Below are positions 45,780-56,734 of a DNA stretch of 64,000 nucleotides, one piece after another. Numbering within the stretch: the stretch's first letter is position 1; each line of letters begins with the position of its first letter. The translations under genes and the position numbers were made by a program. The notes beneath the pieces were generated by a model. The model saw nothing but the letters and a program-made list of their open reading frames with translations. It had not been told where the DNA came from and made no database searches. Origin of the DNA: Metallyticus violacea (Eukaryota > Arthropoda > Insecta > Mantodea > Metallyticidae); assembly GCA_030762175.1 (NCBI GenBank), contig CM060833.1:159479501-159543500 (forward strand), in the 5' to 3' direction.

Positions 45780-46620
45780 CATTTAGCACACATTGTTGAA
45801 TATCCTAACTGGTAGATAATCGACTTGGATATCAAGTTTAACAGAAGCGAGGGTTCCCACCCCAAAGCCTATCGAGTCGTTCCCTCGGGCCCGCGGAGAA
45901 GTTGGTGAGTATTTTCCATTAGGACGGTACCTATAGCTAACCCGACCCGCCGTTCGGCTGGAGGCGATTACATCTCCCAAGATTCACTGGTAAGTCGATC
46001 TACCTAGCATATGGTTAAAAAAAATGTTACAAGAGGGGTAACCAGAGCAGTTAGGGAGCTCATCAACCTCCCTGCGACTAACAGCGCTTGAGCACTTAAC
46101 CTTTGCCAGCAAAGTCCACGCCTTAAGCACTCCCAAGGATCAAAGTGAACGAAGTTCACGCGGGGGTCCCTCCCCTGGTCTTATGAGGAATATACCGGAG
46201 TTTTTACATTTAGCACGGCATCTTGTTTCCAAAACCGATCCACTCCTCGGCCGGTCGCTAAATAAGCGCTAAGTACACTTAGCTACCAGATTCTCACAGG
46301 TGGATGATCACGTCTAACTTAGGCCTCCTCATATTTAACTGGAGCATTAAGGTAGCCACCAAACCCTTCACCCACGACAAGCAACGCTTGAGGACTTAAC
46401 CCGTGCCTCCTAAGTACAGCCAGCGGCACTCCCACGGGGGCACACTGCCGCCGCAGGTACTCAATTACCCATGAGTCGCGGGTCGCTGAGTTCAGCCAAT
46501 CCCGAGCACTCCCCAAGGATAGGAATCAAATAGTCTAGCCCGGCTATTTCTAGCATTGTCAGAAGTACCTCGGGTACTCAGGTCCGCAGAGCCCGCACAG
46601 GAGTGGAGGAGTGGTAAATG
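45780..46620. repeat. GC-rich island with degenerate internal repeats, unidentified
   Basis: About 840 bp noticeably richer in GC than everything around it. A block at about 46080-46147 (cgcttgagcacttaaccttt ... taagcactcccaaggatcaa) recurs at about 46383-46440 (cgcttgaggacttaacccgt ... cggcactcccacgg) and in part at 46504-46525 (gagcactccccaaggatagg). There is no tRNA head and no transposase or reverse-transcriptase motif; open frames on the minus strand (45783-45980, 46319-46516) are unrecognised. It could be the promoter/5' UTR repeats of a retroelement, a regulatory element or a decayed satellite. Confidence 0.6.
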
Positions 46621-46734
46621 CAACAAATCAACGTACTGGCATGTATGAGATCAAAATTAGTAATGTCAAACAACATCATCCTAAAGACAGCTTCTCTAAT
46701 TTGGAATGAGCGTGGATAAAAGTTTACGTTTCGT

Positions 46735-47010
46735 ATGGAAGCAACGTTAAAGAATGTAGTGAGAATGCACGGGAAGCATATAGCAGTGACGCCTTGTCCG
46801 TGTAATAGTAGTGCGGAGGATGCGTCGCGTTTAGATCATCCTGCCACTGCAGCACACCAATCAGTGTCTGCTGGAGATGGGTGCTGTGAAGGGGTAGGAA
46901 TAATTCACCTCACAGTGTTGTACATGTTGAAAAACTTGCTCGAGTTTCGCAAAATTGCATTCCGTTGGTTGTCTTATCACCTTACAGATATTAAGAGGAA
47001 TATTTAGCAT
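46735..47010 (+). pseudogene. Probable mariner N-terminal relic
   Basis: The plus-strand frame ends LLEFRKIAFRWLSYHLTDIK, which fits the mariner block L..RK.CARWVPH.LT..QK at the end of the DNA-binding domain. The upstream part (SRLDHPATAAHQSVSAGDGC) has no clear match. Termini not found. Confidence 0.45.
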
Positions 47011-47106
47011 TTAGACTCATTCATCGACAGAGTAAGCGTACAAAATGAACAGCCGGCATGAATAACCAAGCTCCTCAAAGGGAGAGTTGCACCAGAACTA
47101 TTTTTC

Positions 47107-47285
47107 CTGACAGATTTTTCCCCAGCTTTTCCTTAGTCCCAAATGGCAAATGCCCAGAAGGCACACTAAGCTTAGCCTGGGAAGCTTGCTTCAACCAAAA
47201 ATAATTTCCTTTTTGAAATTTATCATTTCATCTCATATATCAGTGAGATGCTATAGCAATAAAACTGTCGTTAAACATCAATGAA
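47107..47285 (+). mobile_element. SINE-A copy 17, old and 5'-truncated
   Basis: Degenerate SINE-A body and tail (gtcccaaatggcaaatgccc, atcatttcatctcatatatc, gtcgttaaacatcaatga). The tRNA head is absent and many substitutions are present, making it one of the oldest copies in the window. Confidence 0.8.
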
Positions 47286-47570
47286 AGAGAACACTAGATA
47301 AAATGTGGGTGCGGTTTACGAATCAGAGCTGAAACGCCTGGCAGTAAATGGTTGCAACCATTATCTCCTTGACCTAAAAACTGCGGAAATATGAAGGTGG
47401 TGCGATGAAAGAATATGCATATGTGTATTTTCTTAGAGTCAGATTGTTAATATCACGTACTACCAGAGGCTTCTGCAACATCATGTTCTCCTGCTGTGCG
47501 GAGAAAACAGCAACATTTACAAAAGTGCGTGCTTACTGGGTTGTATGACGGTGTCACGCCGATAGTACTA

Positions 47571-47838
47571 CCGCCACGGGTGGCCGAGGTCATTAAGACG
47601 CGGATTCGTGAGCGGGAAGTTCAGGGGTTTGATTCCCGTTTTTTTTTCTTTTTTTCTTTCTTTTTTTTTTTTTTTCTTTCCTCAATCCTCATAAATGACA
47701 AATGTTGGGGTGTACCCTAAACTTAGACCTGGAACGTTTCCTTGCTTTAAAAAATCCCAATTCATCTCATGCATCATCAGGGCCCAACGCCTGTGATGCC
47801 TTGGCAATAAAAACGGTCGTTTAACAATATTTAAAAAA
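47571..47838 (+). mobile_element. SINE-A copy 18
   Basis: Forward SINE-A with intact head (ccgccacgggtggccgaggt) but the segment after the B box is replaced by a T/C-rich tract (47638-47682). The tail reads acggtcgtttaacaatattt. Insertion of simple sequence within the body is unusual among the copies here. Confidence 0.9.
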
Positions 47839-48065
47839 ACTGCGACTAATGTAAGGGGTTAAAATATACTAACATGTTTTTTGTTAACACTTTCTTAAAA
47901 ATTTAACAACACGTTAAGACTCCTGCATTCCACTAAGCTTTTCTACCCTGAGTTACTTAATACGCTGTTAAAGTTGCCGAAAATTGCGATCAAGAAGGCG
48001 GTGTTAGAACAGAAAGATTTTAAACGCGCTTCGATGCACTTTTTTACATAAAATAATTTATATAT

Positions 48066-48140
48066 ACATACATACATACATACATACATACATACATACA
48101 TACATACATACATACATACATACATACATACATACATACA
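48066..48140. repeat. (TACA)n microsatellite
   Basis: About 18 TACA/CATA units immediately adjoin the left end of family T copy 4. The MYVC-repeat frame on the minus strand is a by-product. Confidence 0.97.
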
Positions 48141-49012
48141 GGGGGCCAAAAATGTATAAACGCTTCAAGAAAAGAAAAACAACTCTGTTAACATAACAAA
48201 GCTGAATTCACACAAACAGAAAATGATGAGCACTAATCATCTTACACTTTTACAGTTACAACAGTTGCTCAAAATGCCCACCATCGGCGTCGATACACTT
48301 CTGAGTACGTTGAACTGCTGATTGATCAACGTTTGCGAAAGTGTCCTCAGCGATTGCAGCACATGCCGTTTCAATTTCTTCCCGAAGTGCTGTCAGTGTA
48401 GCTGATTTTCTACGGACAACATCCTTAAGAGTTCCCCATAGGTAGAAGTCCAACGGAGTTAGATCCGGAGAACGCGGTGGAAACTTAATCGGACCTGTTC
48501 GTCCTATCCAGTGCTTTGGAAGATTGTCATCAAGGTATGCACGTATATCTCTGTGATAATGTGGTGATCTGCCAGGTCTGCCTTTGTGAACATCGCATAC
48601 GGTACCATGAGTCTCAAATTTGTCTCGAATGCGTGCAATTGTTACTCGTGTTGGCGGTTCTGTTCTGTACACGCGTCTCCATTGTCTTTGAACATCAACA
48701 ATATTCTCGGCTTTCCAATAACCACTTAAAAATTGCTTTCCGCTGTTCAAACGATAATCTTGGCTCCATTTTGTAGTAGCAACGCTAGCATAATGTAATG
48801 TGAGTCACATCATTTACAGAACATCATACGGTAATCTTGGCTTCATTTATTCATTGTTGATTTACCTATCATCTAGCAACGCTATCATAATGTATGAGTC
48901 ACATCTGTTTACAGAACATCATACTACGCATTACTGTTGTTTTTCGGTCCAACTTTGCAATTTATTAAATAGATATCTACTGTGTGTATACATTTTTGGC
49001 ACCATCGGTATA
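48139..49012 (-). mobile_element. Family T DNA transposon, copy 4
   Basis: Reverse orientation. The left end cagggggccaaaaatgtata and right end gtgtgtatacatttttggca then ccatcggta match family ends. The subterminal duplication (gttctgtaaa...gtgactcac, about 48805-48830 and 48900-48925) is present. It is inserted between a TACA array and a TA array. Confidence 0.94.
48256..48769 (-). pseudogene. Family T transposase with in-frame central deletion
   Basis: From the family start codon at 48769 (MEPRLSFEQRKAI) a one-base shift near 48730 moves to the long frame. This then runs uninterrupted: YWKAENIVDVQRQWRRVYRT, TRVTIARIRDKFETHGTVCD, then an abrupt join to PHYHRDIRAYLDDNLPKHWI and RSPDLTPLDFYLWGTLKDVV, ending HFEQLL. 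The DNA-binding domain is thus fused to the C-terminal catalytic part holding only the third Asp; the central ~150-200 residues are missing. Catalytically dead. A 164-codon frame survives from an internal Met at 48750. Confidence 0.9.
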
Positions 49013-49606
49013 TATATATATATATATAAGAATGCTGTGAAGTCATGTTTTTAGTTCACTAATATTTAGCTTAGTGTGCATTTGTGCTCACAAAGATCAC
49101 AAAACTGTGTTGATGCGTTTTTATTATTTCAATTATTGTCAGATGCTTCTATTTATCCCTTTCGCATTTGCGTTTTTTCTAATTCAGAACGAAAGTTAAA
49201 ATCTGTAAGACTCGCCAGCAATTTTTTCAAATACTGTTAGGTTGTTTCTAGATTATAAAAAATATTCTTGCTGCCTTTTCTTTCTTTTGTGTTAACCGCA
49301 TATGTAAAAAAAAAAGGTAAACCCTACTGTTAAACAGTTCATTAAAAGCCGCTGTTTCTACTTTGTTCTAAGTACACTATAGTATATAAATAAAAATAAA
49401 AATGTTATTAGTTAAAGTATATATATTAACATAATAACACGCACAACATTGTTTTTAGATTTATTGCTAAACAACAAATAAATTTATGGAATATTCAAGT
49501 TGGCAGGAAGTCATGAAAGTCAATATTATCCTGTTTTGTTCAAAGATTAAAACGGAAGTTTAGACCTTCTATCAAAAATTTCGTAATGCCAATAAACAAA
49601 GAAAGC

Positions 49607-49646
<40 letters not shown>

Positions 49647-51053
49647 CATACATCCCATTAGTGGCGAAAGAGTTAACGCAGCAACTTGTAGGCCCGAAGA
49701 GATACTGAGCTCTGCACTGCATCAGCAGCCGTCAAGTTTGATGGCACTGAAGAAGAACTGTGTTACGTCGGTCTGGCGGCTTTTAATGCTGTTTACTTCC
49801 CCTGCTATTCAAGGTCGCTGCTAATGAAAATGAAAACCCTTTCCTTGTTATGCTGGAGCTATTTTCATGGCTCACATGCCCCTGAATAAGTTCTTGTTAA
49901 AGAGGCTTTCAAATACTCAAAGTCCGACTGGGCATCAAAATAAGTAAGCATTAAGGCTGTTCTGTAACAGATAATCCGACATAACATTAGACACTAAAAC
50001 AATAGTAAAATTCCACACAAGAGTGACGAACTAGACAATGAATCCACAGTTGAGCAAGGTCTCCAAGATGTTACAGTACTTTTTCTATCCCAAGCATGAA
50101 CGTTTTCTGGTTCGAGATGTAGGTACTTAATTTCTCTTTTTTGCAAGATAAAAAAAAATCCCGAGTTTTCAGATACGAAAAGAGGGTAGTGACGTAGCTA
50201 GTATATTCTTTAGGTTCTGCGCACCATGTTTTCTCGTGTCATGGGGAAATGACGTTTAAAATTGCATAATAACTATATGGAGGAATTTCATAGTTTATTT
50301 TCAGTTAAGAATGTTGAAAAACATACGCTTTTTTTCATAAAACATACGGCAGTGGACATTTGTGGGTTGCCAACGAAATTTTCTCAAAATAAGATAGGCT
50401 TGGTGAAACTTAAACAGATTTCTGAAAGGAGAAAGTTAATAAAGACATTACCAGAAATTTGTGATAGGAAATGTACATTCTACCAAGCGAAGATAAATTA
50501 TGTAGTAATTGTATTATGAACTTTTGATAAAATTTAATAATATTTTGGTGGAAAAAAGAAAAGGTTGAAGCTAATATATTGAAGAACAGCAGAAAATCGG
50601 GTGACCATTAGCAAAAGTTGTAGCAACGGGCCCTAAATTGCTGTTTATTTCCAATATAATAGCGTTTCTGAACATATTACATTACTTAATGACTGCCCCA
50701 AGTGTTACACACAATTTAAGCAATTTAATATATTATTTTGGCAGGTACCCGTGGCTTCTAAGCTACCGAGCAGAAAAGAGCAGGAAAAGGAACAGAGAAT
50801 TGAAGGATGATTTATTATCTGCACTAATTACCTTTCCGTTCTTATTTTCTCGTAGTTCGAAGCGGAGATCAGTGCGATTTCTTTAATTGACAGCTGAATG
50901 TTAGTGATAGTCATTTGGCATTATGTTGTATAGTTTAAATAAAAAATATTCGGGCTCTTGAAGCAGTGTTATGTCTAAAGTCCACTTCGCCACCGCATCT
51001 TGTTCACTTATAACTATCGACTATGTCGAATAACTTGGACTTGCATTGAAGTT
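49013..51053. other. Interval without recognised gene
   Basis: AT-rich DNA with an AAT microsatellite at 49611-49644. The plus-strand frames 50262-50519 and 50638-50886 are unrecognised. At about 50915-51020 a run such as gcagtgttatgtctaaagtc has no match in the window. Confidence 0.4.
49611..49644. repeat. (AAT)n microsatellite
   Basis: About 11 perfect AAT units. Confidence 0.96.
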
Positions 51054-52318
51054 ATGAGGATAAGTCCATAAGTTTCCGGACTCGGCGATAAGGAGTACCC
51101 CTTCACAAAACCCTTATATGGTGTCATGCCTTACCTGTTAAGTAAATAATTGCGGCTGGAATTTCCGATCCGCTGTGTTCAGTCGTTCAGATATAGTTGC
51201 GTAAAGAAGATTGTGACATGTTCAAAATGGAGTTTAGAGCTGCTATTAAGTTTTTCACAAAAGAAGGACTTACTCCAAATGAAATTAAACAGCAATTGGG
51301 CTGTGTATATGGGGAAGCATCGCCCTCATATTCTAACGTAAAAGAATGGGCCAAACTTTTTCGAATGGGTCGAGAAAGCATTGAAGATGAAGAGCGTGCA
51401 GTTCGGCCCTTGAAGGTGTTCACTTCTGAAAATATCGTTCTTGTGGAAGGAGAAATTATGGAAGACCGGCGGCTCAAAGTTACAGAAAAAGCAGCAAGGT
51501 TGGGCCTTTCTAAAACTACAGTCCTTCGAATCATTCATTAACATTTAAATATGAATAAGGTTAGTACAAGATGGGTGCCTAGGCTTTTTCCTCAGTCCAA
51601 AAGCAGCAACGAGTCATCTGTTGTCAGGCATTTTTGGAGCTCTGCCGTGGCAACGAGAGAAAAGTTTTGCAAACGATTGTTACAGAAAATGAAACTGTGG
51701 TCCTCTACTATAATTCCTTGTCCAAAAGAAACCTGGCGTAAACCTGGCGAAGCACCGCCTCTAAAGACCAAGGTCACTCAGTCAACCAAGATCAAGGCCA
51801 CAATCTTTTGGGACTGTGAATGAAGGAATACTCTTCATTGACTTCAAGGAGATAAACACCACAGTAAATGTCCCCATGCTGTTCTATGCTGACCTCTGCA
51901 CAGACCACGTGCTTCCATCAAAGAGCAAAGGTGAGTAAAGCTGAGTGGAAATGTGCGCCTGTGCACACAGTTCTTGTTGCAAAGGAAGCTGTGAAGAAAC
52001 GTGGCTTCAAGGAGATCGACCATCCACCCTATAGCCCAGATCTAGCTCTCAGTGATTATTTCCTCTTCTCAAAACTCAAGGAGGACCTTCGAGGAAGGAA
52101 ATTTAAATGGGTCTAAGAAGTGATGGGTGCTGTTAATGCCCATTTTGCAGACAAGACTTCTGACTATTTGGAGAGGGGTGGGGGTTGAAACGTTAATTCA
52201 AAGATGTGGGTGAGAAGTGTATTGCAATAAAGGGTAACTATATTAAATGTGAAATATAGTTTTTGTCCTTATCATACCTTAAAATGGCTAGGCCGGAAAC
52301 TTATGGACCTATCCTTGT
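51054..52318 (+). mobile_element. Family M mariner, copy 2
   Basis: Inverted ends ataagtccataagtttccgg (about 51060) and ggccggaaacttatggacct then atcctt (about 52290-52316) enclose about 1.26 kb, with the gene on the plus strand. Confidence 0.94.
51218..52255 (+). pseudogene. Family M mariner transposase (DD34D), decayed
   Basis: The N-terminal 108 codons are intact (51218-51541): MFKMEFRAAIKFFTKEG, VKEWAKLFRMGRESIEDEER, then LGLSKTTVLRIIH and a stop. This is the bipartite helix-turn-helix DNA-binding domain. Downstream: TRWVPRLFPQ; a shifted frame with VTENETVVLYYN at about 51679, where the first catalytic Asp (TGDETW block) has become Asn; KIKATIFWDCE; and HPPYSPDLALSDYFLFSKLK (about 52018-52080) with the third Asp. 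Several stops, so no functional product. Confidence 0.92.
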
Positions 52319-52458
52319 TTATTTCGATGCCTTGAAAGCTTCGATGGTAGCATGAAGAAAATGAAAAGTAGTCTTAATATAATGTGCATTATGTACAATA
52401 GAAAGACTAGCTCAAATTTTAAATTTTGGTTGACATCAACGCTTGTCAACAATATTAT

Positions 52459-52747
52459 CCACCGCCACGGGTGGCCGAGGTCGTTAAGGCACGGACTCGT
52501 GAGCGGGAGGTCTGCGGTTCGAATCCCGCCAGGACCGTCCTCCCTGACTGGGGTTTTTTCCAGGTTTTCCTCAGTCTTCATAACTGGCAAATGCCGGGGA
52601 GGTACCTAAACTTAGGCCTGGAACGCTTCCTTCCTTAAAAAAAATATCCCTTCCCAATTTATCATTTCATCTCATGTATCATCAGTGTCCACCGCCTGTG
52701 GTGCCTCAGTAGTGAAAACGGGCGTTAAACACTAATAAAAAAAAAAA
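52459..52747 (+). mobile_element. SINE-A copy 19 (young subfamily)
   Basis: Full-length SINE-A, essentially identical over the first ~185 nt to copy 3 at 9.9 kb, including all diagnostic bases. It is flanked by the repeat acaatatta (52449-52457 and 52748-52756). Intact A box and B box (ggttcgaatcc). Confidence 0.97.
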
Positions 52748-52756
52748 ACAATATTA

Positions 52757-53009
52757 GCTCAGTCATACCAATTTAATTTTGCGAACTCAAATGATTTACA
52801 TAAAACATTCAGAATATTTTGCTTCATGGGTTTTGAAAGTGTAGTAAAATACATAATTTTACTGTTTATTTTTGTTTTGCGGAATGTATAAATAACACCT
52901 TTTTAGCATATTGCAGGACATGAACAACAATTTAGATTTTTTTTTTCGTCTACACATGCCGATAAACAAAATGGTGTTAATATTTATTTGTATCACTTAC
53001 GTCATGGAA
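52757..53009. other. Interval without recognised gene
   Basis: AT-rich, no feature seen. Confidence 0.4.
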
Positions 53010-53340
53010 GTCCCATACAACGACTATGCTGAGTTCCCCTCCATTCTCCCTAGTTGTAAAGTTATATATATTTCAATAAGTACATCCTTGAATTATTTCT
53101 CATGAAATTTCCACCAGCGTTGAAGCATTTGTCCCGATGCTGTACCAAGTTATCGAACGAACTCTTCAGCAAAAATTCCGTGCTCAGGCGCTTTAATACT
53201 GCCCCCATGATTTTCTGCTACTTCAGCATTCGTTTGAAAACACCGAATTTGCAGCTTTTTCACTGATGAAAAGAGACGTGCGGTAGCAAATCAGGGCAAA
53301 GGATGGATCTGTCTCTAGCGAACCTTTGAATTACGGAATC
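53010..53340 (-). pseudogene. Mariner relic, C-terminal end
   Basis: Minus-strand translation near 53090-53160 gives RDKCLNAGGNFHE, which fits the mariner C-terminal block KCI.VGGDYFEK. The following UTR-like segment and a left terminus were not resolved. Short evidence, hence moderate confidence. Confidence 0.5.
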
Positions 53341-53454
53341 ACCACACAGAAAGGAGTTTTCTATAGATTGCATTTATTTCATTGGGCATTTCATCTTTAT
53401 AGCATAGAGCAATATTCCTTATAGATAACTATGTACATTTAACACTGAGGATAT

Positions 53455-53640
53455 TTGAATTTTGGGCCGGCAGAGCGCGACTGGATAATGGGAGAAGCCA
53501 ATTGTTAAGGCCATAATAATGCATGCGCAGGAAATAGCTTGTAGTTTGAGATAGGCATTGTCAATGAGTGCTTGTGCATTAGTATATTACCCTGGTGCTT
53601 TTATTATATATAAACTGAATGCTATTTATGCTTTCAACCA
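53455..53640. repeat. Unidentified interspersed repeat, copy 1
   Basis: Shares ordered landmarks with 62520-62690: a ggccggcagagcgcgac versus ggcgaacagagtacggc block, then ataatgcatgcgcagg versus ataatgcatgtgcagg, tagcttgtagtttg versus tagctagtttgtgg, and cctggtgcttttatt versus ctcggtgctttcatt. No coding capacity or tRNA head; a tatataaac motif follows. Possibly a diverged solo LTR. Confidence 0.55.
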
Positions 53641-54129
53641 CCACCAGCTCCTTTAATATAAAGAAGCTGCAATTCTTTTTCCTTCGCGCTCTCCGTTGCG
53701 TCCTGCAGTGGATCTTGCAGCTTGCAGCATGGCTAAGAGTTGATTGTTTACTTCATGCGTTTAAGGGGACTCGGTAGCATTGTTAAACTATTAAAATTTA
53801 GTTTTTTTTTCTAAGGACTTATTTGGAATAAAAATTTATGAAATAAAGTTGCATATATTGATTCACTTTTACATGGGCGTTTTTTGATAAGCGAATTTTT
53901 ACTTTTTCAAAAAAAAAAAAAAAAAAAAACATTTCCCCCAAATTTTTGTATATGCAACCGATATATATTTATAAACTTTTTTTTTGTAAATGCCCATGTT
54001 GAACTATGCAGAGGTAACAGAAGAACAATTCCTGAAATTTTGAAAGCTCTAGGCCAAGTAGAAGCCGAGGAAGAAATAAATGTAACTTACGGAAACATGG
54101 GTTCAAAGCTAGAAGTCTCTTTTCAGTAC
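53641..54129. other. Interval without recognised gene
   Basis: A 21-nt A run is at about 53910-53929. The plus-strand frame 53884-54156 is driven by that run and by SINE-A sequence, so it is not accepted as coding. Confidence 0.4.
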
Positions 54130-54349
54130 ACCGCCACGGGTGGCCGAGGTCGTTAAGGCACGAACTCGTGAGCGGGAGGTTTGGGTTCTAATCCCGTCAG
54201 GAGCGTCCTCCCTGACTGAGGCTTCTTCCAGATTTTCCTCATTCCTCACAAATGGCAAATGCCGGGGAGGTACTCTAAACTTGGCCTGGAAATATTCCTT
54301 CCTTAAAAATAAAAATCCTTCGCCAATATATCATTTCATCTCGTGTATT
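54130..54349 (+). mobile_element. SINE-A copy 20, 3'-truncated
   Basis: Head ccgccacgggtggccgaggt and body to atcatttcatctcgtgtatt, then an abrupt junction with the head of a SINE-B at 54350. The 3' tail is missing. Confidence 0.93.
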
Positions 54350-54383
54350 AGTCGGTCCTGGTGGTGTAGTGGTAACCATTATG
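54350..54383 (+). mobile_element. SINE-B head fragment fused to SINE-A
   Basis: agtcggtcctggtggtgtag then tggtaaccat is the first ~30 nt of SINE-B, in the same orientation as the SINE-A before it. tcagtaca occurs just before the SINE-A (54123-54130, overlapping by one base) and again at 54384-54391, so the two pieces may have been inserted as one composite. Confidence 0.85.
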
Positions 54384-56345
54384 TCAGTACATAAACATAC
54401 TCTTGAATGGATTTTATATATACAAAATGGGGAGTTATAGTGTCGCGGCCATTTTCTTACGAAACCAAGGGGAAAATAAAAAAAAAAAAACAAATACTTC
54501 AGACAAAAATTTAAGTACTCTTAGGGAAATATAACACAGCGGCCTTAACTCATCCTTGAAATGCTATTGTGAATGTTATTTCAAGGTCAAATTAATTTTT
54601 TCAAATGGAATGGCTTTTTTTCTTTTCCGGGAATGGAAAGAGAATGGCAAGACTTCAGTTATAAATCCTGTACGATCTCGGCTTCTTGATATACCAGCGC
54701 CGGCTATGTTCCTTGTTATTCATTCCCTTGAACGTCTACCCCAAAAGGTTTTCATGGTAGTATACATTAATTTGCCAAGAAGCTTATACTATTGACTCAT
54801 AATCAACACATGTTTATTTGATAAAGTTTATTTTAAATGTGAAAGAGTTCTTTGCGAGTTTGGAATTATATATATTTATTTCCTGATTAAATTCTTCTGA
54901 GTTAAAATGTCATGTTTAACAGAGTAAATAGTGAAAAAATTGGTTAAAATCGTAATTAAAATAACTCCGGAAATTGGCGTAAATATTGAGTTTCAGAATG
55001 TAAAGAAAAACATTAGCATTGAAATCAGAAACATTACGATAGTTAATCGTGTCGCTAAATAGTTTCAGCCCCCCCCCCCATTTAATGCCTATTTAGCCAA
55101 GAGAGGACAATTTCATTATCTATAATCACGTTTTAGAGAGTATCAGCTCAAATGAATGCAACTCTCAGTTAATTAGCCTAGACGTAAACAAATAGCTAAA
55201 GACAGTACTTCAATGCTAATTATAATTTATCTAAATTCAGTCGAGCTTTTCAAATTGCAAATTGAGTAACTCTCCTGCCTCCAAACATGTCTATAAAAGT
55301 TAATATAAGATATATGTATATTAAAACAAGGATAGCAAAACTATAACGTTTCAAACATGTATTAAAGAATTTCGCAAAGATAATAGCATTTTACTGCACT
55401 CGACTGTGTAAAAAGTGTATGTAATAATGTTTAAATGTTCTATTTTATTATGTGTGCTTAATGATATACGAGTATATATAGTCATTTAAGAGGTGGTGAT
55501 ATTTACTTAACATACCCTACATTTCCATGCTGTCACTAAGCCTGGAATATTAGTGTGCTTTAAGTAACCTCATATGTAGAAACTCAACATAACGAGCACA
55601 AGAAAATGAGAAGGTCAGTTTCCAACACCCTATCTATCTATTTATTGCTGACCTTGAATGGCTTCATTATCTCGAGAAAATAGATAATGCCTGATAATGC
55701 ATGACCCACATACGGCGAATTATGTTGGTAGTACTTATTTCAACAAAATATTTAAATAATCCGTTAAAATGTTCCAATATGATGCCCTTAAAAGTAAAAA
55801 GAAGGATTTGTTATTTTAGTCAGCTATTTTAGTCAAAACGTTAATGCTAAACTATTGTTCATGTACATATTTATATAGCGAGGCTATTTGAAATACCTAA
55901 TCCGTGTTCTGCCGGCTAGTAATTCAAATAATACTGATAATCAAACTGGGAATCATTTCTTTAATTTACAGCGAGTTTATAACCTAAACGGAATTGAGAA
56001 CGAGTTACAAATTAACGTCGTCATAGCAACTGGGATATGTGTACCACTTGAGGCGTTCGGTGCTCAGAGCTTGTGGAATATGAGAGAGACAGAAACACTG
56101 AACTTTTCCCATCTGCTGCATACATTAATGTGCCATTAACAAGTACGCACCGGGTGAATTTAATTAATTTAAAACACCTAACTAGGGGGTTTCGGAACTG
56201 AAATCTAAATTATGTATATGACGAAAGCTCAGATCTGGAGAAACCCAACAAAAATATTTTGAAAAAATGAAAAACAAACAAATACACTGTAAGCACTTAT
56301 CTCAATGCTTACTTTAATTGGAAATTAAGGGTACCATTTATATAA
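54384..56345. other. Interval without recognised gene
   Basis: AT-rich DNA. The frame 54556-54795 (plus) and the frame 55888-56139 (plus, preceded by a splice-acceptor-like tttaatttacag at about 55960) are unrecognised. The latter could be an exon but has no family match and I cannot support it. Confidence 0.4.
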
Positions 56346-56349
56346 AATA

Positions 56350-56480
56350 TACTATGAGGGTCGTTCAATAAGTAATCTAACCGTTTTTTTTTCTCCGCCA
56401 GTTAATGTTGAATAAAAATACTATATTTTATGTGTGTGGTATCCTTGTAGACTATCTCGTGTAGTTGCACCATCTTCCGC
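56350..56480 (+). mobile_element. Mariner terminal fragment
   Basis: atgagggtcgttcaataagt followed by a ttgaataaaaatactatatt segment and ctcgtgtagttgcacc corresponds to the start of the mariner at 39111 (gagcgacattcgaaaagcag ... aaaaatacaatattttgtgt ... tcatgtagtttta). Only the terminus and 5' UTR remain, with no coding part. Confidence 0.65.
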
Positions 56481-56734
56481 TTGGTGATAGTGATAAGATT
56501 AGCTTTTAAAACGAATCTAGTAAGTTTCATCAACAGATGTTAAAAAGTTGACGAGCTCTTAGATTGATTTAAAATTCAAATTTACAAAATGTTATCTTTC
56601 ACCAAACACTGTCTACTTAAGCGTGGTAAACAGTTTTTCTTATATTAAAACAGTAGAAATTATTTACTTTTGGAAAATGATGGACTATAAACTTCGGATT
56701 CCGCAAATTTTGAAATGATTTTCCTAAGAGATTT

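Noticed and set aside
45783..46516. Ribosomal RNA gene or organelle insertion for the GC-rich island
   Set aside because: I could not match it to conserved rRNA or mitochondrial gene segments, and it contains its own internal repeats.
47943..48149. MYVC-repeat protein frame
   Set aside because: Translation of the TACA microsatellite.
55888..56139. Possible exon with upstream splice-acceptor-like site
   Set aside because: No recognisable protein family, no matching donor or neighbouring exon; such acceptor-like strings are common in AT-rich DNA.
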